Both the position numbers and the translations under genes were made by a program. Shown in pieces: positions 16,501 through 22,903 of a stretch of 64,000 nucleotides of DNA; position 1 is the stretch's first letter; every line of letters begins with the position of its first letter. Source of the stretch: SB11 sp964584305. Its GTDB lineage: Bacteria; Bacteroidota; Bacteroidia; UBA8524. A model generated the notes under the pieces. That model saw only the letters and a list, made by a program, of their open reading frames with translations. It ran no database searches and was not told the origin of the DNA. The stretch spans positions 62,001 through 126,000 of the forward strand of contig CAZOZL010000006.1 of NCBI GenBank assembly GCA_964584305.1, read 5' to 3'.

Positions 16501-16612
16501 TGGCTATTACAAGCACAATATTGTGCTTGATAATATAGCAGCAGGAATGTATATATGCACTGTCTCTATTGGAGATAATGTATTAAGAGAGAAGATTATA
16601 GTTATTAAATAA
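13577..16612 (+). CDS. Large secreted protein with T9SS type A sorting domain, function unknown
   Basis: 1011 residues. The signal peptide is residues 1-21 (MKKKLIPFLMALLCFG...VTAQ). The C-terminal ~80 residues are a type A T9SS domain (LNVYPNPNTGVF, VSLTISDLSGKII, IAAGMYICTVSIGDNVLREKIIVIK). The N-terminal third (DWRNYVAPSG, FFNNGFYANP, LYNRYTGILRLFYYVEN) looks like a beta-rich domain that I do not recognise. A Lys-rich patch (SSQKKKKGASDYLKEANGFYK, 282-302) leads to a hydrophobic helix at about 341-360 (IAKAIPKLGAAIGIIDFLIT), unusual for a soluble exported protein and possibly membrane-active. No enzymatic motif was found. It lies 39 bases after two duplicated lipoprotein genes and ends at a bidirectional terminator. 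Confidence 0.85.
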   Translation: MKKKLIPFLMALLCFGTTVTAQTNCNGYTLNTDWRNYVAPSGVIPVAPLQTVNNFDWSANFFTIYEDVGGTVTPKQLQSPFWENTSGLANEPNIDHFRNKFFNNGFYANPTQAIESVDIWPEDGWELLYKDFGDATSAYTDNPSFSLYNRYTGILRLFYYVENLGSTASKTARISITPEGSLKNNALLSFTETELNALDAFERHLSHTLNYAQALENFWIFVEIPIAFDPCVCVYPTEAKMEFTFEIIEQGTITLEGNASGFSTPTIYNNGVYTPQKSNIISSQKKKKGASDYLKEANGFYKTVNSFKSNINTLIGFQKYKGDDEAKAQAEIDKFGNWITIAKAIPKLGAAIGIIDFLITGGKAKNAATREPTPVGYETELNIKLTGTITEPINLSTLSLRTPGATDVGSPNPIYNNPLGVFNLLETPPIEYAEYSSTNLSRTMFKYSALPSSARDVSISSTNPFFDNIKLREYQLVPSSVYNRLVNFIINPRSQLSAKQIKAAILFKFSNLPDDIDTSNYIRRFVGPVEFGITIPDRAGLGFVHRMSMLGYEIESWPKGTARLKDITFRTNYVDLACLENEANFYCWVKNHSNGEIVSETLPETWLKLDIQMQRTDDYAQNNADDVQDVMMILKYAANETVQNTSIPNLKYTVNKYVDLFFPVTLNNPNPPTPVELGYEILPQGEFQPTSISWSYHAQFPWNGAWGIIPQHSLTQGPWSSPVNKKYGTLIVNNSNKYLFVPPFTPRTMNVYNLYIQPGTNFTTHNIINVGNQVFGLSNWSTINTNVNWQQNVNLVYIGGTGPPVPFFGSTFSPIAGNATDIGNLLSFLDLNDPNNIYDINNMLPFIPNFTTNISPDGSVLLTTTGSGSLYIHGYKNCTNPVQNFQATQSDVSSFCNGAAYATAAATKSEDFSGDKNTTPAEELVKEALNVYPNPNTGVFVSAFNINGTKNVSLTISDLSGKIINKIIDNKTYTTGYYKHNIVLDNIAAGMYICTVSIGDNVLREKIIVIK

Positions 16613-16634
16613 ACTATTAATATATTATTTAAAC

Positions 16635-16677
16635 AAAAAAAAGGGGAAAGGATAATTTATCCTTTCCCCTTTTTTTG
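16635..16677. terminator. Bidirectional terminator between convergent genes
   Basis: A long perfect hairpin: an A-run plus GGGGAAAGGATA pairs with TATCCTTTCCCC plus a T-run, around a 3-base loop. It lies 23 bases after the T9SS cargo gene stop (16612) and 12 bases from the cysS stop (16689), so it can end transcripts from both sides. Confidence 0.9.
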
Positions 16678-16688
16678 TTTATTTTAAG

Positions 16689-18167
16689 TTAGCTATCAAG
16701 CAAAAAAGTAGTTCCATCTTTACTGTCTTTTAGCTGTACTCCCGCCTCTTTTAAACTATCGCGAATAGTATCTGATGTGGCAAAGTCTTTCTTCTCTCTT
16801 GCCTCTTTTCGTAGGGTGATAATTAATTGCATTAAATCATCTACTAAACCAGTATTGCCTTTTTCTTCGGCTTGTAGCCCTAATATTTCTATTAAAAAGC
16901 TATTAAATAGTTTTTTTAGCCGTGTTTTATCACCATCAGTAATGGTTTCCTTACCATCGTTTACGCTATTGGCTATGCGTGCGCCTTCAAACAATTGTGC
17001 TATAACAATGGGGGTATTAAAATCCTCGTTAATGGCGGCGTAAGCATTATCTATTACTTGTTGGAGGTTTGAGGTAGAGTTATCATTTGTTTTTAAGTTC
17101 TCTACTAAATTATAGGCATTAAATAGCCTTGCCAAGCCTTTTTCAGCCGCTTGCAGTGCCTTATTACTAAAATCTATTGTACCCCGATAATGGGCTTGCA
17201 GTACAAAAAATTTCATAGTCATACCGCTATATGCCTTGTCTAACAGGTGATGGTTGCCTGTATAAAAATCGCTAAGGTTAATGCCGTTGTTCAGCGATTT
17301 TGCCATTTTTTGCCCGTTTATGGTAATCATATTATGGTGCATCCAGTAGCGGGCAGGCTGCTTGTGGTTGCACGCCATATTTTGGGCTATTTCACTTTCG
17401 TGGTGCGGAAAAAGTAAATCCATACCGCCCCCGTGTATGTCAAACTCCTCGCCTAAGTATTTGCTACTCATTACAGAGCATTCTATATGCCACCCAGGGA
17501 AACCCACACTCCAAGGCGAGTTCCATCGCATAATATGTTCAGGTGCGGCTTTTTTCCAAAGGGCAAAATCGGCAGGGTGTCGTTTTTCATTTTGCCCTTC
17601 CAATTGGCGAGACTCATTGCCTGCGCCTGCTATTAAATCGTCTAATATTCTGCCTGATAATTTGCCATAATCGTGCGATTGGCTGTATTTATCTACATCA
17701 AAATATACCGAACCGTTTGCCACATAGGCAAAACCTTCGGCAATGATTTTTTCAATCATTTCTATTTGTTCTGGAATATGCCCCGATGCCAAAGGCTCAA
17801 TACTTGGCGAAAGTACATTTAACTGCCCCATTTCTTTGTGGTAGCTATTGGTATATAGTTGTGCTATCTCCATAGGCTCCAACTTCTCAATACGTGCTTT
17901 TTTGGCTATTTTATCTTCGCCCTCGTCGGCATCGCCTACCAAATGCCCTACGTCGGTAATATTACGCACGTAACGCACCCTATAGCCCAAATGTTTTAGG
18001 TAGCGGTGTACTACATCAAATACAATGGGTCCACGGGCATGACCCAAGTGTGGCGCACCATATACCGTAGGCCCGCACACATACATTCCCACAAACGGGG
18101 CTTTTATGGGAGCAAACACTTGTAAACTTCGGGTATAGGTATTGTATATTTTTAACTCGCCTTGCAT
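16689..18167 (-). CDS. cysS: Cysteine--tRNA ligase
   Basis: A class I aminoacyl-tRNA synthetase that charges tRNA-Cys. From the ATG at 18167 the protein has 492 residues. The zinc Cys is in YVCGPTVYG (about residue 31), the HIGH-type signature is PHLGHAR (about 39-45), and KMSKS appears as KMAKS in GQKMAKSLNN. The WHIECS zinc-site block and HHESEIAQ are also present, with a DALR-like anticodon-stem domain at the C-terminus. A TTG at 18176 could extend the frame by three codons, but it lies inside an exact TACTTTTG promoter box, so the ATG is chosen. It is downstream of folC with a 90-base gap and is followed by a strong terminator. Confidence 0.97.
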   Translation of the reverse strand: MQGELKIYNTYTRSLQVFAPIKAPFVGMYVCGPTVYGAPHLGHARGPIVFDVVHRYLKHLGYRVRYVRNITDVGHLVGDADEGEDKIAKKARIEKLEPMEIAQLYTNSYHKEMGQLNVLSPSIEPLASGHIPEQIEMIEKIIAEGFAYVANGSVYFDVDKYSQSHDYGKLSGRILDDLIAGAGNESRQLEGQNEKRHPADFALWKKAAPEHIMRWNSPWSVGFPGWHIECSVMSSKYLGEEFDIHGGGMDLLFPHHESEIAQNMACNHKQPARYWMHHNMITINGQKMAKSLNNGINLSDFYTGNHHLLDKAYSGMTMKFFVLQAHYRGTIDFSNKALQAAEKGLARLFNAYNLVENLKTNDNSTSNLQQVIDNAYAAINEDFNTPIVIAQLFEGARIANSVNDGKETITDGDKTRLKKLFNSFLIEILGLQAEEKGNTGLVDDLMQLIITLRKEAREKKDFATSDTIRDSLKEAGVQLKDSKDGTTFLLDS

Positions 18168-18173
18168 AATATG

Positions 18174-18181
18174 CAAAAGTA
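18174..18181 (-). promoter_or_regulatory. Predicted -7 promoter element for cysS
   Basis: Reads TACTTTTG on the minus strand, an exact TAnnTTTG match, only 6 bases before the cysS ATG. Initiation a few bases downstream would give an almost leaderless mRNA. Confidence 0.55.
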
Positions 18182-18257
18182 GAAGATTTTTACCGACTTG
18201 TTAATTTTGAGTGAAGCGAAAAGGAAAAGTTTAATACATCAATCTATTTAGCTTACC

Positions 18258-19544
18258 CTAAATAGCTTCAGCCACTACAAAAGTACTGCCGCCTATAAAA
18301 ATCATATCGTGAGTTGTTGCCCTATTTTGGGCTGCCTGCACTGCCTTTTGTACAGTGGTATAAGTAGCCCCTTTTAAACCAAAGGCTTGCGCTTGCTTGT
18401 ACAGTTCGCTTGCTGCCAAGGCACGAGGGATTTGTGCATTACAAAAATAGTAAGTAGCATTTTGAGGAAGCAAAGCCAATATTTGACTGCTATCTTTATC
18501 CTTAACCATACCCCAAACAATATGTAAATTTTTAAACTGCTGTTGCTTAATTTGTGCTATTACCAATTGCACGCCACCAGCGTTGTGTCCCGTATCAGCG
18601 TAGGTGAGGGGAGCGTCAGATAGTTTTTGCCACCTACCCAGCAAGCCAGTAGTAGTTTTTACATTAGCAAAACCTTGGGCAAGAGATGTAGGAGAGATAT
18701 TCCACCCTTGTTGCTGTAAATTTTTAATAGCAGCAAAAGCAGTGATATAGTTCTTTTTCTGGTAAATACCTGTTAAATCGCAACGGAGTTCAGTATTTTG
18801 TATAGCATTGTTTTGTGTTAATAACAGTTGAGCAAAATTGCCTCTGTTTTCAAAATCTACCAGCTTATACTCAACATCAGCAAATTGTATAGGCGATTTT
18901 GTTTTTTTTGCTTTCTCAATAAAAACGGGGGCTGTTTCAGTATGTGTTTCACCAATAATAACGGGTATATTGGGTTTAATAATGCCTGCTTTTTCGTATG
19001 CTATTAAAGGCAGTGTATTGCCCAGCATATCAGTATGGTCAAAGCCTATATTGGTTATTACAGATAATTGTGGAGTGATAATATTTGTAGAGTCTAACCT
19101 ACCGCCTAATCCTGTTTCTATTATAGCAATATCTACCTGCTGGGCGGCAAAATAGTTGAAACATAGTGCTACCGTCATTTCAAAAAACGAAGGCTGTATG
19201 CGCTGAAAGTGCGTTTTATGTATCGCTACAAAATCAATAACGGCTTGTTGGGGTATCATTTCTCCGTTCACATTTATACGCTCACGAAAATCTTTTAAGT
19301 GTGGCGAGGTGTATAAACCTGTTTTGTATCCTGCACTTTGCAATACCGCTGCTAAAATATGCGCTACCGAACCCTTGCCATTAGTACCTGCAATATGTAT
19401 GCTTTTAAATTTTTGTTGGGGATTGCCCAATGCCTCGCACAAGGCAATAGTATTGCCCAAGTCTTTTTTTATAGCAGCTGCCCCTATACGAGTAAACATA
19501 GGGAGTTGGGAGTATAAATAATCAAGCGTTTGCTTGTAATTCAT
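18258..19544 (-). CDS. folC: Bifunctional folylpolyglutamate synthase / dihydrofolate synthase
   Basis: 428 residues, a Mur-ligase-type ATP-dependent ligase that adds glutamate to dihydropteroate and to folates. The P-loop is GTNGKGSV at 53-60. It is followed by TGLYTSPHLKDFRERI, ETGLGGRLDSTN (the omega-loop and Mg site) and NIGFDHTDMLGNTL, and in the C-terminal domain by YADTGHNAGG, the family DGAHN block with unusual T-G in place of D-G. Length is normal. It follows the TonB-like gene by 66 bases and precedes cysS on the same strand. Confidence 0.95.
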   Translation of the reverse strand: MNYKQTLDYLYSQLPMFTRIGAAAIKKDLGNTIALCEALGNPQQKFKSIHIAGTNGKGSVAHILAAVLQSAGYKTGLYTSPHLKDFRERINVNGEMIPQQAVIDFVAIHKTHFQRIQPSFFEMTVALCFNYFAAQQVDIAIIETGLGGRLDSTNIITPQLSVITNIGFDHTDMLGNTLPLIAYEKAGIIKPNIPVIIGETHTETAPVFIEKAKKTKSPIQFADVEYKLVDFENRGNFAQLLLTQNNAIQNTELRCDLTGIYQKKNYITAFAAIKNLQQQGWNISPTSLAQGFANVKTTTGLLGRWQKLSDAPLTYADTGHNAGGVQLVIAQIKQQQFKNLHIVWGMVKDKDSSQILALLPQNATYYFCNAQIPRALAASELYKQAQAFGLKGATYTTVQKAVQAAQNRATTHDMIFIGGSTFVVAEAI

Positions 19545-19610
19545 AATGAGAAAAAAAATTGACTGCGAAGATGTTAAAGTTTACTGGTTTTTTGAGAAGA
19601 AAAGAGAATA

Positions 19611-20405
19611 TTACCTCACCTTAAAGTTAAACTTTACTGCGCCCTCTTGGGTTGATGGGGCACTAGGTTTTGGGGTAAAGCGTACTGTTTTAGCAGCATT
19701 TTTTGCACAATCGCAATATTTTTTCTTTGTAGTAGTGGCATTAAATTTCTTGTACTTCATTCTACATTCTGTTGATACTACTTTGCCGTTTCTATTTACT
19801 TTAAGCACTACCACCACAGTCTCATCACGTTCAAACTTGCACGATGCCGATATCTTAGTTTCTGGCTTTCTGCCTTTCATAAACCAGCCTGTACCGTCCT
19901 TGCCAAGCCCATAACCACCTAATGGGTCAATGCCTTTACCATCCTCTTTTCCTTTGTTTCCTTTTTTATTATCGTTTCCGTTATTGGTGGTTTTATCTCC
20001 TTTTTCAAACAGATAATCAGAGTTTACCTTCTTTTTAGGCGTGGCTTTCTTTTTACTATCGTTTGGGGGCGTAGGGTTAGGATTATTAGGAGTGGGGCTA
20101 CTCGCTGCTTCTTGTGTTTGCTCGTGGTCTTGGGTTTCAAAACTTTCTTCGGTTTGGGGGCTGCTTGCTGCCTCTTGTTCTGCCGTTTGCTGTGGCATCT
20201 CTTGGGTGTTGCCGCCCTCATCTTGCCCCATGCTCACCATTACCACACCTTCTTCGGGTGGTGGCGGGTCAAGGTACTTAAACCCGAAAAACATAAGCAA
20301 CACAGATGAAGCCGCAAGAATAAAAAACGTTCCTAATAAACTAATTAGCTTACGTTGTTTCTCTTCTTTTTCTTCTTCTTGCAGTCTTTTGTGGCTCAAA
20401 CTCAT
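19611..20405 (-). CDS. TonB family energy transducer-like protein
   Basis: 264 residues. A basic, coiled N-terminus (LSHKRLQEEEKEEKQRKL) is followed by one transmembrane helix at about 22-46 and a long Pro/Gln/Glu/Lys-rich periplasmic spacer (about 47-185). The C-terminal domain of about 75 residues (VVVVLKVNRNGKVVSTECR..., NAAKTVRFTPKPSAP..., GAVKFNFKVR) has the strand-helix-strand layout of TonB C-termini. Four or more Cys residues in this domain (SCKF, TECR, YCDC) could form disulfides. It overlaps exbD by 4 bases and completes an exbB-exbD-tonB unit that uses the proton gradient to power outer-membrane transport. Confidence 0.87.
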   Translation of the reverse strand: MSLSHKRLQEEEKEEKQRKLISLLGTFFILAASSVLLMFFGFKYLDPPPPEEGVVMVSMGQDEGGNTQEMPQQTAEQEAASSPQTEESFETQDHEQTQEAASSPTPNNPNPTPPNDSKKKATPKKKVNSDYLFEKGDKTTNNGNDNKKGNKGKEDGKGIDPLGGYGLGKDGTGWFMKGRKPETKISASCKFERDETVVVVLKVNRNGKVVSTECRMKYKKFNATTTKKKYCDCAKNAAKTVRFTPKPSAPSTQEGAVKFNFKVR

Positions 20406-20794
20406 TCTCGTTCTGTTTTTAGCAGTATGCCATATTTCAACCTTGTGGCTACTTTTATTACCTTCATTACCTCCTCATACGGCACGCTTTTGTCTGCCGC
20501 TATGGATATAGTTGGGTTTTCTATCCCGCTTAGCTCTGCTTGTAGCTGTGCAGGTAAAAGCTCTATTGATGTTTCATTCTTGTTTAAAAAGAAATGTGCA
20601 TCAGGCGTTATTGATATTGTAACGCTTTCTTTCTGTGGTTTCTTATTATTTAGTTTGGGTAAAAGTACTTTTACCCCATTAGGGCTTACTAAGGTAGAGG
20701 TTATCAAAAAGAAGATAAGCAACAGAAATATCATGTCGCTCATTGAGGCAAGGCTAAACTCTGATTTTATTTTAGTTTTTGATCTAAAATTCAT
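20402..20794 (-). CDS. exbD: ExbD/TolR family biopolymer transport protein
   Basis: 130 residues. A short cytoplasmic N-terminus (MNFRSKTKIKSEFSLASMSD) is followed by one transmembrane helix (MIFLLLIFFLITSTLV) that carries the conserved proton-path Asp at its start (SMSDMIF, Asp20). The periplasmic domain is small and beta-rich (GVKVLLPKLNNKKPQKESVTISIT, LSGIENPTISIAADKSVPYEEVMKVI). It forms the proton channel with ExbB. Start and stop codons overlap those of exbB (1 base) and the TonB-like gene (4 bases), giving tight translational coupling. Confidence 0.92.
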   Translation of the reverse strand: MNFRSKTKIKSEFSLASMSDMIFLLLIFFLITSTLVSPNGVKVLLPKLNNKKPQKESVTISITPDAHFFLNKNETSIELLPAQLQAELSGIENPTISIAADKSVPYEEVMKVIKVATRLKYGILLKTERE

Positions 20795-21489
20795 TAGGCA
20801 GGTTCTTGAAGTAAATCTAAAAATTCAACAGCCGCACCCTCCATTTTATGTATCACCCGCTCTACTGATGCCGTGAGTAGGTTGTATGCTATAAAAGCAA
20901 TAATGCCCACTACCAAACCCGCTACTGTGGTTATTAGTGCCTCGTATATACCGCCAGCCAAAGTATCAATCTCAATATTATTACCCGATTTTGCCATATC
21001 GAAAAAGGCAGTAATCATACCCGTTACCGTTCCCAAAAAGCCAATCATAGGGGCGGCACCAGCAATAGTAGCCAGTGTGGGCAACCCTTTCTCTAATTTA
21101 TATATCTCAAGTTTTCCTACGTTTTCTATTGCCACCTCAATATTTTTCATAGGTTTACCAATTCGTGATATTCCTTTTTCAAGCATACGAGCAATAGGGG
21201 TAGAAGTGCGTTGACAAAGATTTTTTGCCCCCACAATATTCCCACTTGATACTAAGTCTTTTACATCTGCTATAAAATTAGCATCTAATTTTCGGGCTTT
21301 GTTTATTGTGAGCCAACGCTCAATAGTGAGGTATAACCCAATAACCAGTAAAATGGCTATGGGTATCATAATAATACCGCCTTTAAGTACTAACTCAATG
21401 TAATCTAATTGTTCTTCAACAGGAATTACTAACGCAGACGTAGTATCTGTCGCCGCCACTCCGCCATCTTGTGTTATTTGTAACAACAT
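20794..21489 (-). CDS. exbB: MotA/TolQ/ExbB proton channel family protein
   Basis: 231 residues, with three membrane helices: about 35-57 (GGIIMIPIAILLVIGLYLTIERW), a central one near 135-158 (LATIAGAAPMIGFLGTVTGMI) and a third near 180-205 (ITTVAGLVVGIIAFIAYNLL). The GAAPMIGFLGTVTGMI block is the family hallmark. It assembles with the adjacent ExbD in the inner membrane to harvest proton motive force for the TonB-like protein. It is 3 bases downstream of the HU/SPOR gene, so all four form one operon. Confidence 0.94.
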   Translation of the reverse strand: MLLQITQDGGVAATDTTSALVIPVEEQLDYIELVLKGGIIMIPIAILLVIGLYLTIERWLTINKARKLDANFIADVKDLVSSGNIVGAKNLCQRTSTPIARMLEKGISRIGKPMKNIEVAIENVGKLEIYKLEKGLPTLATIAGAAPMIGFLGTVTGMITAFFDMAKSGNNIEIDTLAGGIYEALITTVAGLVVGIIAFIAYNLLTASVERVIHKMEGAAVEFLDLLQEPA

Positions 21490-21492
21490 ATT

Positions 21493-22602
21493 TTAGGGTT
21501 TAACTGCTAATATCCAAGCCGCAAAGTTGTGGGTTTTGTTGCGAACTGCATTTAAGTCGCCTTCAGCTTTTTTACGAGAAGGGTATTGCTTGTATCCTAC
21601 TCTGTATAACGATGAACCTTGTATATTTATGATTTCAGAGGCAAATCCTTTTCGGTTCAGGTTTTCAAGTAAGTCATTAGCATTACTTTCACTACTAAAG
21701 GCAGCTGCAATGATATAGAAAACCGAGTCGGTTTTTGCTGTTTGGACTATCGAAGTTTCTACATCCGTTTGTGTAACTGTACTGTTTTCTAAACTATTAG
21801 CCATTTCACTCCCCTCATTATCGCTATTTGTAACCGTTTCATTGCCCTTGCTGTTACTGTATTCCGTAGCCTTTAAGTTGTTGTTAGTATTTGTGTTGAT
21901 GCCTAATGAGGTGTTAAAATCCATTAACCCCCCTCTATCTATTATAGAGTGGTAGGCATAATCTTGGTAAATAAAAAAAGCGAAAAATACTAAAAGTGTA
22001 AAAACAATTGTTGTCATACGGCGAAGTATTTTATAGCCTCCTCTTTTTTTGCGCTTTGGTGGTTTTGTTGGTCTAATATCTGCTGCCTTAACTTCTTTTT
22101 CCTCCACTTTTTTAGGTTCAACAGTTGGTTTTGGAGGCGGGGCAGGTAGTATAACTTTAGGGGCTTCTTTTATAGCACTTTTTGCTATTTTTTTGTTTAG
22201 TTTAATAGTGGCTAAACCGTAGGTATTAGTAGAAAAATTTATATCAGCAAAAGGCACAAAAACAACTCTTTTATCTGTATTAAGGCTAAAACTGCCTAAT
22301 CCACTTATATTTACCGTTTGCCCTTGTTGCAGCTGATGGTGCAGCCCGCTAACCCAAGCATTTATATTTTCTAATGCTTTTGTGTAGCCTATTTTATCTT
22401 TTTCAACAATGTAGTTTGCCAGCAAACCATCGTTATTATTTAAACTTTGATTGAAAGCAACCGTTTTGCGTGGGGGGTGAATTAAACCCGTATAAATATT
22501 AAATTCTAATTTTTTGTGAGCACATACAAAGCCGCCAAAATTGGGTAAAATCACACAATCGTGTTCATATAAAAGTTGCTTTATACTATTGCTAATATCC
22601 AT
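21493..22602 (-). CDS. HU-CCDC81 and SPOR domain-containing protein
   Basis: 369 residues. Residues 1-145 carry two HU-like subdomains (MDISNSIKQLLYEHDCVILPNFGGFVC at the start, then GQTVNISGLGSFSLNTDKRVVFVP), as in Bacteroidota HU-CCDC81 proteins. A Pro/Lys-rich stretch leads to a transmembrane helix near 195-213 (MTTIVFTLLVFFAFFIYQ). A low-complexity periplasmic linker follows, then a SPOR domain at about 292-369 (VFYIIAAAFSSESNANDLLENLNRKGFASEI, YRVGYKQYPSRKKAEGDLNAVR). SPOR domains bind denuded peptidoglycan at division sites, so the protein may tether the chromosome or cytoplasmic partners to the septal wall. It is the first gene of the exbB-exbD-tonB operon. Confidence 0.88.
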   Translation of the reverse strand: MDISNSIKQLLYEHDCVILPNFGGFVCAHKKLEFNIYTGLIHPPRKTVAFNQSLNNNDGLLANYIVEKDKIGYTKALENINAWVSGLHHQLQQGQTVNISGLGSFSLNTDKRVVFVPFADINFSTNTYGLATIKLNKKIAKSAIKEAPKVILPAPPPKPTVEPKKVEEKEVKAADIRPTKPPKRKKRGGYKILRRMTTIVFTLLVFFAFFIYQDYAYHSIIDRGGLMDFNTSLGINTNTNNNLKATEYSNSKGNETVTNSDNEGSEMANSLENSTVTQTDVETSIVQTAKTDSVFYIIAAAFSSESNANDLLENLNRKGFASEIINIQGSSLYRVGYKQYPSRKKAEGDLNAVRNKTHNFAAWILAVKP

Positions 22603-22903
22603 TTAACTACAAATTTAGGTATTAAAAAACAATACCAACAATACCGTTGTTTTAGGAAACTCTAAAACGATTTTACGAAGTTAACTATTATTTTGATATG
22701 GGTGCGGTACAAAAAAAGCGAAACCGTAGCCATATCCAATACACCTTCAGGTATATCTTTACCATTACCCTTTTCGTAGAAAAAATCTATCTGTTTATCA
22801 CAAATATGGCTAATGTTTCGTTTACATTGTATCTTACAAAAGTATTTACCTTATTTAGTAGAGATTAAATTTTGGACAAACTTTTGCGGAGTAAAATACA
22901 ACC
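22603..22903. other. Divergent intergenic region with an orphan open frame
   Basis: 301 bases between the HU/SPOR operon (minus) and the DUF4175 gene (plus). A minus-strand frame (22850-22662, 62 codons, no ATG) reads protein-like sequence such as CDKQIDFFYEKGNGKDIPEG and VLDMATVSLFLYRTHIK. An exact TACTTTTG box on the minus strand (22837-22844) overlaps its beginning. A plus-strand 56-codon frame (22698-22868) overlaps it. Neither is called as a gene. The plus side has an ACTTTTGC box about 25 bases before the DUF4175 start. Confidence 0.5.

Noticed and set aside
18168..18176. TTG start three codons upstream in cysS
   Set aside because: The TTG is part of an exact TACTTTTG promoter box and adds nothing conserved.
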